64,000 bases of DNA, taken from the NCBI GenBank assembly GCA_022495005.1, contig JAGYXB010001057.1:310001-374000 (forward strand), written 5' to 3'. Made by a program: the position numbers and the translations under genes. The notes beneath the pieces are model-generated. The model worked only from the letters and a program-made list of their open reading frames with translations, made no database searches and was not told the DNA's origin. Origin of the DNA: Rhyacophila brunnea. Taxonomy: Eukaryota > Arthropoda > Insecta > Trichoptera > Rhyacophilidae. Shown here piece by piece: positions 57,901 to 64,000 of this stretch; the stretch's first letter is position 1, and each line of letters opens with the position of its first letter.

Positions 57901-58449
57901 AATGACAATGGAAACCTTCATAAATCATTTTTAGTAATACTATCGGGTCAGCTTTGAAAGTCGTATAGACCAAACCTTACGGGTTCTGTGCTTAATGTAG
58001 GTATGGATTTAAGCATTTAAAATATCGTAAATTTATAACTACGTTTTTCAATTGTGTGTAGGAGCGTATTGAAAAGTGGGAGTTTTCTTCGCTTTTGTAT
58101 AAAATGAGCGTCCAAATTAGAGTTCGTGTAAAAAAATAAGTATTTTAGAATTCTTAACTATTCCTAGCTTAATAGTAATATAATACATTGATTTACACCG
58201 TTTTAAACTTGAACATTGCTCACCGCTTGATTTTCTCATTATATTCTCACTCCTTGAGTAGTCAAATACGACTTGGAATTATTATACCATCTATCTATTT
58301 CCTGCAACACAATACCTCCTATTCTACCCCCAATATACAGTAACCATACCCTTGCACGACTCTAATGTAATTTTCGGTACGCATACTTGAAAACATATGT
58401 AAATTTTCACGTAAACACGTATCGTAGAAACAATAATAATTATCTATAT

Positions 58450-59432
58450 CAGCGATTTCCAAACTGGGAGGCGCGGAGTGTTGCAAAGGGAGGCGCGAAA
58501 AGTTCAACACAATTAATGTAGCCACAGGTTTTCAGTTTGCAAATATATAGTTTATAAAACGGCGGTAGTTATAAACTACACAAAAAACAGTCCCATAAAA
58601 GGTTGTTTGCAAACCTGTCTGAAAATATGGAGACTAATTTTATAATACCTCACTTCTATACTATTGTGAAGCGCGCTGGCTATCTCGTGAAAAAATGAAA
58701 TAAAAGGATCAAATCATAATGTTGAAATGTGAGGCAAATTTGATTAGGAACGATAATTTTGTTGTTAAACTTGTCTATTTGGTTGAAATTTAAAAAAAAC
58801 TGAGTGAATAAATCAATGCAAGGACCACTAATGCATTCACTGATTTAAAAAGACAAAGTGGAGCTTTGGAAATCAAAATTTCAAAAAAAATAAGTTCGCC
58901 ATGTCTCCACTTTTAAATGATTTCTACGCCTATTCAAGCAAACAAAAATCTATTTACTGAGATCTTGGGTAGTTTGCTAATGCACTTTTCACATTTTTTT
59001 TTATCAAAAGTAAAAAAAAAGTCGCTTGCTCGTGAAGTGCGTTGCTTTGTTTCAGGACTATTAAATATTTTAAATCTATGATTGAAAGATCCTGGCCTCG
59101 GGGTCCGCTTCAGGATGTGGGGCCCATGATAGAATCCATTTGTCAATGAACGATGATGAATTTGGATTGACTACTATTGAAATTGATTGTGCTAATAAAC
59201 AAGCATATTCGTCGCATGAAAAACAAATTAATTTAAAAATGAATATAATATAAGTTTACTTACCTAATACCTTGTTTATTTTTATAAATTTTTTTCATTG
59301 GTGTATTAGTAGGTACATTGTTGACTATTTAAAAAGGTGTCTGTATTATTTAATGAAATAAAGGGGGGGGAGGCGCCAAGATTAGATTTTTTTTAAAGGG
59401 AGGCGTAGTAACATAAAGTTTGGAAACTACTG
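58450..59432. mobile_element. hAT element with perfect 8-bp TSD
   Basis: Left end CAGCGATTTCCAAACTGGG; right end AAAGTTTGGAAACTACTG. Flanked by identical ATCTATAT (58442-58449, 59433-59440). GGGAGGCG words are subterminal at both ends. A CATG-MITE fragment lies inside (59090-59129). Confidence 0.9.
59090..59129 (-). repeat. CATG-MITE terminal fragment nested in hAT
   Basis: Sequence GGTCCGCTTCAGGATGTGGG GCCCATG (split here) equals the end of copy 3 at about 44404-44429. The rest of the MITE is absent. Confidence 0.7.
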
Positions 59433-59666
59433 ATCTATATATTTATGGTAAATACCAATAAAACGCTGCATCTCTAGAAAATATTGTTTTAAATATATTC
59501 ACATTACTGAATTTCGAACAAGAATTAAAAACTGAAGGATGTAGAGGAAGGAGTATTGAGCTACGATAATCACTGGAATGTGACTAATTTACTGGATTAT
59601 TTTAATCAAAAGTTTTAAGTGTCCTAATAAAGAAAGTGTCAAATAATTTATTATTTTGTTTTTCAG

Positions 59667-59778
59667 TGAACATATTGCCGCAGTTTTATGTCTGGCTTGT
59701 GTCGTCGGCAGATCATTAGTTGTCAGCGGGGGCGAAGATTCTGCGATCATAGTTACGTCACTTGCCGATGGATCACTT
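59667..59778 (+). CDS. WD40 gene, exon 3
   Basis: Starts after TTTTTCAG with the T completing the split Ala codon, then reads EHIAAVLCLACVVGRSLVVS and GGEDSAIIVTSLADGSL, ending phase 0 at GTGAGA. Another WD40 blade: VVSGGEDSAIIV parallels the SGSEDxxIxVWD strand, here with T in place of the usual W. In frame with exons 2 and 4, no stops. Confidence 0.8.
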
Positions 59779-60768
59779 GTGAGAGGATATTTTGTATTAT
59801 GTTTATATTCTTGGAAATCGTCTGAAACATGGCGTGCAGTGTTATTACGTTGCACGTATAGCTTCTAATCTATCAACTTTTATCGAAAATAGAGAATTAG
59901 ACATTGGTTTATTGATTTCTTAATTTAAATTTAAAAAAAGAAAATATTAAGCTAAATATGCCGCTGATGCCGTCATGAAATTTTATAACTTTCTTTTTAG
60001 ACCAAACCAAACCTAACCTAACCAAACCTAACCTACCTCAACCTAATATTACCTAATATATATTGTGGTAATGATGCATATATTGTATGAAAATTTCAAA
60101 TTTTAAATTAACAATTATTGGATCGAAAAGCCTATGCGCCGACATAAAAAGGTATTTATTATAATTGTCTACATAATATAATAAACTATTTTCGTAAAAA
60201 AAAATATAAAAGGTCATGATCTGCGGCACAATTACCAACATTAAAATTTAACCTCGAAAATTTAAGAAATTCTGTTTACAGTCTCTGTTGAGTCAAATTT
60301 GCATTTTAGGTCGAAGTTTACTTATTATTTCAGACAATCAGAACTTCCGAATATCACATTTTATATAATATATTTAAATAACGATTTCTCGAGATATGAG
60401 AATCACGAAATTTCTGAAAAAAAATCTCGAGATATTGTAAACTTTTCTCTTTATCTCGCGAGAATTCTCGAAACAAGAAATCTCAAATCTCAAACCTGTT
60501 CCGGGGTAGGTTATATAAGGTGGTTTCAGATTATACGTCGAAATTTGTTGGTTTTTAATTCAAAACGAACATAATATTTTACATTCTGTATTTTACTAAT
60601 CTCTACCACGTTATCCTGAGTCTCAGCACATTATCTGGAGCCAGATTAAAGCTAGAATAATAATATATCGTCGAAAATAAAGAAGCACTATGGTTTAAAA
60701 AATATCAATGTTCAATCATGTGAATATCTTTCTGAATTACTCTTCACTATGAATTTTTAATTTTATAG
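59779..60768 (+). other. Intron 3 with degenerate TTAGG-type tract
   Basis: Contains a CCTAACC-type array at 60001-60058; acceptor TTTATAG. Otherwise AT-rich, with a GATATCTCGAGA-like region near 60390-60480 of repeated CTCGAGATA words. Confidence 0.6.
60001..60058. repeat. Degenerate telomere-like (CCTAA)n tract
   Basis: Successive AACCTAACC, AAACCTAACC and CCTCAACCTAATATT words give about eight imperfect units of the insect-type TTAGG repeat in reverse complement. An interstitial tract, comparable to the spacer at 8705-8775. Confidence 0.65.
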
Positions 60769-61053
60769 ATCATGAAACTAGACCACCATCGCGGCCCAGT
60801 GACTGGCGTGAAAGCAATCCAAGACGGCGAAGTCCTGGTCTCCTGTTCCCAGGATGGCACCGTTTGCGTCTGGTCTACCGACACTTTTGAGCTTCTAAAT
60901 ACCATCCATACCACGAACCGTGTCCCAATTCATATGATGGACTTATCAGAAGATTCCGTTTTCCTCGTGACGCTGGAAGGAGATAATGAACTGAGAATAA
61001 GGACTTTTATCACTGGGACAGACCTGCATACTCTAAAGAAACAGAAGGCACCG
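60769..61053 (+). CDS. WD40 gene, exon 4
   Basis: Starts after TTTATAG, reads IMKLDHHRGPVTGVKAIQDG, then VLVSCSQDGTVCVWSTDTFE, then LNTIHTTNRVPIHMMDLSED and ELRIRTFITGTDLHTLKKQK, ending CCG at GTACTT, phase 0. 95 codons without stops. It holds one full WD40 blade (GPVTG...SCSQDGTVCVWS) and most of the next (LVTLEGDNELRIRTFITG). Length and symmetry are usual for a propeller exon. Confidence 0.88.
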
Positions 61054-61321
61054 GTACTTATCTATTTTAAATATATTTTTGTGTGTTGGATTAGATAATA
61101 TTTGCTTGAATAACAGATGTGAACGTGTTGTAATCATATTATTATTACACATTACTGATACGTATATGTACAGATTTGATAAGATTTTCTTTAATAAGAA
61201 ATTCTAAATAACCTAGGTACTAACTTGTTATCCATATACCGTAAAGAAATTATTGTCTGTAATCGAATCATCAGATTTATCTTAAAACCTCTAGAAATTT
61301 ACTTGGCAAAATACAAATTTT

Positions 61322-61481
61322 ATTGAACATACATAACTTGAAAATACCACAAAGCATATTGGCGCGATACCAGTGGATATACGGGTTCAAATCCCGTCAG
61401 GCGTTGTATTTTTTTCAAATCTGATTTTTTCTAGTAGGTATATAATATATCTGAGGTATTTTCAAATTATGTATGTTCAAT
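61322..61481. mobile_element. tRNA-like SINE B relative with terminal inverted repeats
   Basis: Ends ATTGAACATACATAACTTGA... and ...ATTATGTATGTTCAAT are inverted over about 27 bp with one mismatch. Between them is a B-box-like TACGGGTTCAAATCCCGT (about 61379) followed by CAGGCGTTG and a T-rich part. The inverted end is the tail of SINE B. Confidence 0.75.
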
Positions 61482-61593
61482 ATATGGAATTTTACATTCC
61501 TAAATCTTGTAAATAAAATTAGCGACTGGGCCAAATTCATATGCCATTTTCGATTTAAAGTATGAACATACCTACTTACTTAAGCGTGCCATT

Positions 61594-61960
61594 CATGGCC
61601 TCCACATCCCGAAGCGGGCCCCAAGGCTAGGATCTTTGACAGGGCCCCCTACCTATCGCTAAGGCCAAAGGCTCTACAGTAGCTTTTGTTTTTGTAGTGT
61701 ATTTTTTATACTTAATAATAGAAAAAATCTTTTATTTGTTAAATTTTGTCGTAATTAAGTATTGTACCTTTAACATAATTTCAAAAATTATGTATGTTCA
61801 ATAACCATTATTGACGGAAAATAGACTTTTTTTTTACTGTTAGAGCAAATTTGTGATGTGTGTTTATCTCACTTATCTGGTCGAATCGCCACGCCAGGCC
61901 CCCCTTGAGCCAGGGCTCCTAGGCTAGAGCCCTGTCAGCCTCCCCTTTGTGGGGGCCATC
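61594..61960 (+). mobile_element. CATG-ended MITE, copy 4
   Basis: Begins CATGGCCTCCACATCCCG and ends TTTGTGGGGGCCATC. Flanks GTGCCATT (61586-61593) and GTGCCATA (61961-61968) agree at 7 of 8. Contains GGGCCCCAAGGCTAGGATC and GGCTAGAGCCCTGTCAGCC at the two sides. Confidence 0.88.
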
Positions 61961-62133
61961 GTGCCATATTATATTGCAATTTTCGACCATCTAAATTAAA
62001 TAGACACTATGACTAATTATCTGCCAATGGTTAGTTTATTTTAACGGTTACATCTCTGCATCTGGCCGTAAGTTCATTTAAATAAATTTAAATTATTATA
62101 GCTATTCTAAATTCAAATATTTTATGTGCACAG

Positions 62134-62311
62134 GTGTCGTGCATCTGTGTGGCGCGAGACTGCTCGCGGCTCGTGGTGGGTCTACGTGCGGGAGGAGCGC
62201 TTGTCTACGAGCTGCACTCTGGACGCGTGGCCCGCGCCCTCCCCGCCGCGCAGACGGCAGGACTCACCGCCCTACTCGCCACCGACAATGACGACTTTCT
62301 CTTCGCCGCTG
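62134..62311 (+). CDS. WD40 gene, exon 5 (last visible)
   Basis: Starts after GTGCACAG and reads VSCICVARDCSRLVVGLRAG, GALVYELHSGRVARALPAAQ and LTALLATDNDDFLFAAG, ending one base into a codon at GTATAC. The start of a blade (VSCICVARDCSRLVVGLRAG) and its Y/V strand are clear. It is much more GC-rich than the other exons (CG-rich third positions). The next exon lies beyond 64000, since the reading frame continues past the donor only as intron. Confidence 0.85.
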
Positions 62312-63064
62312 GTATACACCACTTTTTTTTAGTTCGCGAAGAAATGCACAAAATAGTTTGTACCTACTGATACTTCCTTTTATCCGCAACTCTTCGAAGA
62401 TGTGGTATAACCTATAAGCATATTATGCGAGAGACATAACGAATGTACATAATATTATTATTGTAAAATTGAACATATAGATGCATAATATTATACAGTG
62501 ACTACGTAGTGATTAATTATTGTTATAGTTCACACATTTATCAAAACCAAACAGTTAACATAGCGTTACCTATTTTTAACTATAACAGTTTTTCGATCGC
62601 TTCTACAAACTAAACATACAGAAAAAATATTGGAAAAAAGGGTGGATTAATATAGCAAAAACAGAAGGCCGTAGTCTCCGAGTTCCGAGTTCACTGTCTA
62701 AATTGGGTAAAACTGAAATTTTACAATAGGGGCAAACTGATGTCTTCATCAGGTGATGCGTGCATAAACATTCACTGTTATAATTATCATAGTATAACCA
62801 AAAACTAACTGATCGAAATTATTGAGATGGTAAATTTTGGCTTGATCAATTCACATGTTGTCTTTTCAATGTGTGTTTGCATTCGTGTATATTAATCCCG
62901 TCCCAGGAAGAATTTCCCAAGAACCTGCATTTAAAATGTCGGAGATATGTTAAAGCGTGCCAAATTCATATTTTCTCAAAATAGTAAAATTTGAGCAAAG
63001 TACAGTCTAACATCTATGGAATTATACATAAAATTATCTGAAGATACTTATCTCAAAAGCTATC
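62312..63064. other. Intron 5 start; no gene or clear repeat
   Basis: AT-rich with a more complex patch at 62640-62770. No further exon was found before the right edge. Confidence 0.5.
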
Positions 63065-63072
63065 GGTTATAC

Positions 63073-63997
63073 CAGGGGTCGGCAAACTCTTGAACTAAAA
63101 AGAGCCATATATGAGTAGCACAACGGTTAAAAAAAATTCGAGAGCCAGACGTATATTTTTATAAATATGATTTATTTAAATGAATTAATTACAGTGAAGA
63201 AGATTTCCCGAATAAAACTAAGTAACGTAAATACTTAATATTATATGTTTTTATTGTTGACATTATAAATATATTTTTTACAGAATATGAATACATACAA
63301 TTTGTACGCATTCCTTAAAACTAATGTGAACAATGACCTTCCTTGCATTTCTTTGGAGAGTGTGTATTTGCTATGTAACTTGTAGTTTTTAATTTCAGGC
63401 GCGACTCCAAAAAATTCTCATCGGTTATTTGGCTTCTCTAAATGCTATTTATATTGTTCATGTTTGAAAATGATTGTTCACATACATATTATCATGTAGA
63501 CTCGAATATGAGTTCGGAAAGCTATTCCACGATATGTATTAAAATCGTAGTATCTACTTTATGTACATCTTTTAGAGCGCCCCACTTGTGTTTTGAAATT
63601 AAATTGCATTTTTCTCTCTCCAAATCCTCAATTTTGGTGGAAAGACCTACAAATTTTGAGCTCCATAACTATTTGCTTGTTAAATCCACCAATAAAATTG
63701 TATTTCAAAAGTGCTTGTGTCAATATTAAATGGAGACAAATTTGATTTGTCGACTTTTGCAATAGGCGGACTTAAAACAACAACAATCATACCTTTTTGC
63801 ATCAACCATCACGGAGGAAAAATTAGGCTCGTGATAATGTCATTATATAATATAATAAGTGTACAAATCAATGACAAAAAGTTAAAATTGTTAATTTTTG
63901 CAAAAGTTTTTGTAAAAATTGGGAATTTGGCAAAGAGCCGCACGCCAATACCCAAAGAGCTACTTGCGGCTCGCGGGCCGCGGTTTGCCGACCCATG
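63073..63997. mobile_element. hAT transposon reaching the right edge, matching TSD start
   Basis: Left end CAGGGGTCGGCAAACTC and right end GGTTTGCCGACCCATG are inverted repeats; the right end has CATG where CCTG is expected. Flank GGTTATAC (63065-63072); the window ends with GGT directly after the element, which matches its first three bases. Subterminal AAGAGCC and GGCTC-rich ends. No intact transposase recognised; the 95-codon ORF at 63442 has no domain. Confidence 0.85.
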
Positions 63998-64000
63998 GGT

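Larger units (their letters stand above)
53128..59666 (+). other. Intron 2 of the WD40 gene
   Basis: Donor GTAAGT, acceptor TTTTCAG. It contains a CAGTAG MITE (53479), a hAT (55284), an RT tail (56440), a foldback (56691), SINE B (57200) and a hAT (58450). Two patches of GC-richer unique sequence are listed separately. Confidence 0.75.
61054..62133 (+). other. Intron 4 of the WD40 gene
   Basis: Carries the TIR-bounded tRNA-like element (61322) and a CATG MITE (61594). Donor GTACTT is weak; acceptor GTGCACAG. Confidence 0.65.

Noticed and set aside
61054..61098. Exon 4 continuing to the stop at 61098
   Set aside because: Phase and WD40 content end at CCG|GT; the added residues after it are hydrophobic intron translation.
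61360..61410. Functional tRNA within 61322-61481
   Set aside because: Only a B-box/T-arm-like part; no acceptor or anticodon arms fit.
63442..63729. 95-codon + ORF in the right-edge hAT
   Set aside because: No transposase motif recognised; likely chance frame in AT-rich DNA.

Overview
This is a eukaryotic, almost certainly insect, nuclear window: AT-rich, intron-containing, and packed with decayed transposons. An insect is indicated by R1-like and other non-LTR retrotransposon tails, several hAT families, tRNA-derived SINEs, a Penelope-like element and degenerate TTAGG-type tracts. The last protein-coding exon is strongly GC-rich inside an AT-rich landscape and short AGGTACCT-type words recur. 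Both fit Lepidoptera best, although Hemiptera cannot be excluded from sequence alone.

One host gene is visible. On the + strand, five exons (50335-50498, 53004-53127, 59667-59778, 60769-61053, 62134-62311) have AG/GT borders and compatible phases. Together they encode about 287 residues of WD40 propeller, with no start or stop, so the gene runs off both window edges or has upstream exons I cannot see. The style of the blades resembles the C-terminal part of NACHT and WD-repeat (NWD1/NWD2-like) proteins, but the NACHT domain is not in the window.

Layout. 1-15 kb: TIR elements, a hAT with a nested LINE tail, SINEs, foldbacks, and an element with eight copies of a TIR-derived motif (10239-10960). 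15-26 kb: retrotransposon tails, hAT elements (one with a transposase remnant), and the longest ORF of the window, an R1-like reverse transcriptase (24548-25932, frameshifted near its end). 26-41 kb: tRNA-like SINE pieces, LINE fragments with nested MITEs, several hAT elements with 8-bp target duplications, and a Penelope-like fragment with a GIY-YIG domain between inverted arms. 41-50 kb: four SINE copies of one family, nested hAT MITEs, and foldbacks. 50-64 kb: the WD40 gene, whose introns are filled with the same families; the last one runs to the right window edge.

The main result is a set of element families defined here by their ends and target duplications: a CATG-ended 8-bp-TSD MITE (4 copies), a GGG-ended 8-bp-TSD MITE (2 copies), a TAGGGATTGCAATACCG hAT (3 copies), a CAGTAG hAT MITE (4 copies), a long foldback (3 copies), and a SINE tail found inside two different inverted-repeat structures. 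Several nestings give relative ages. No bacterial genes, rRNA, CRISPR or convincing functional tRNA were seen.
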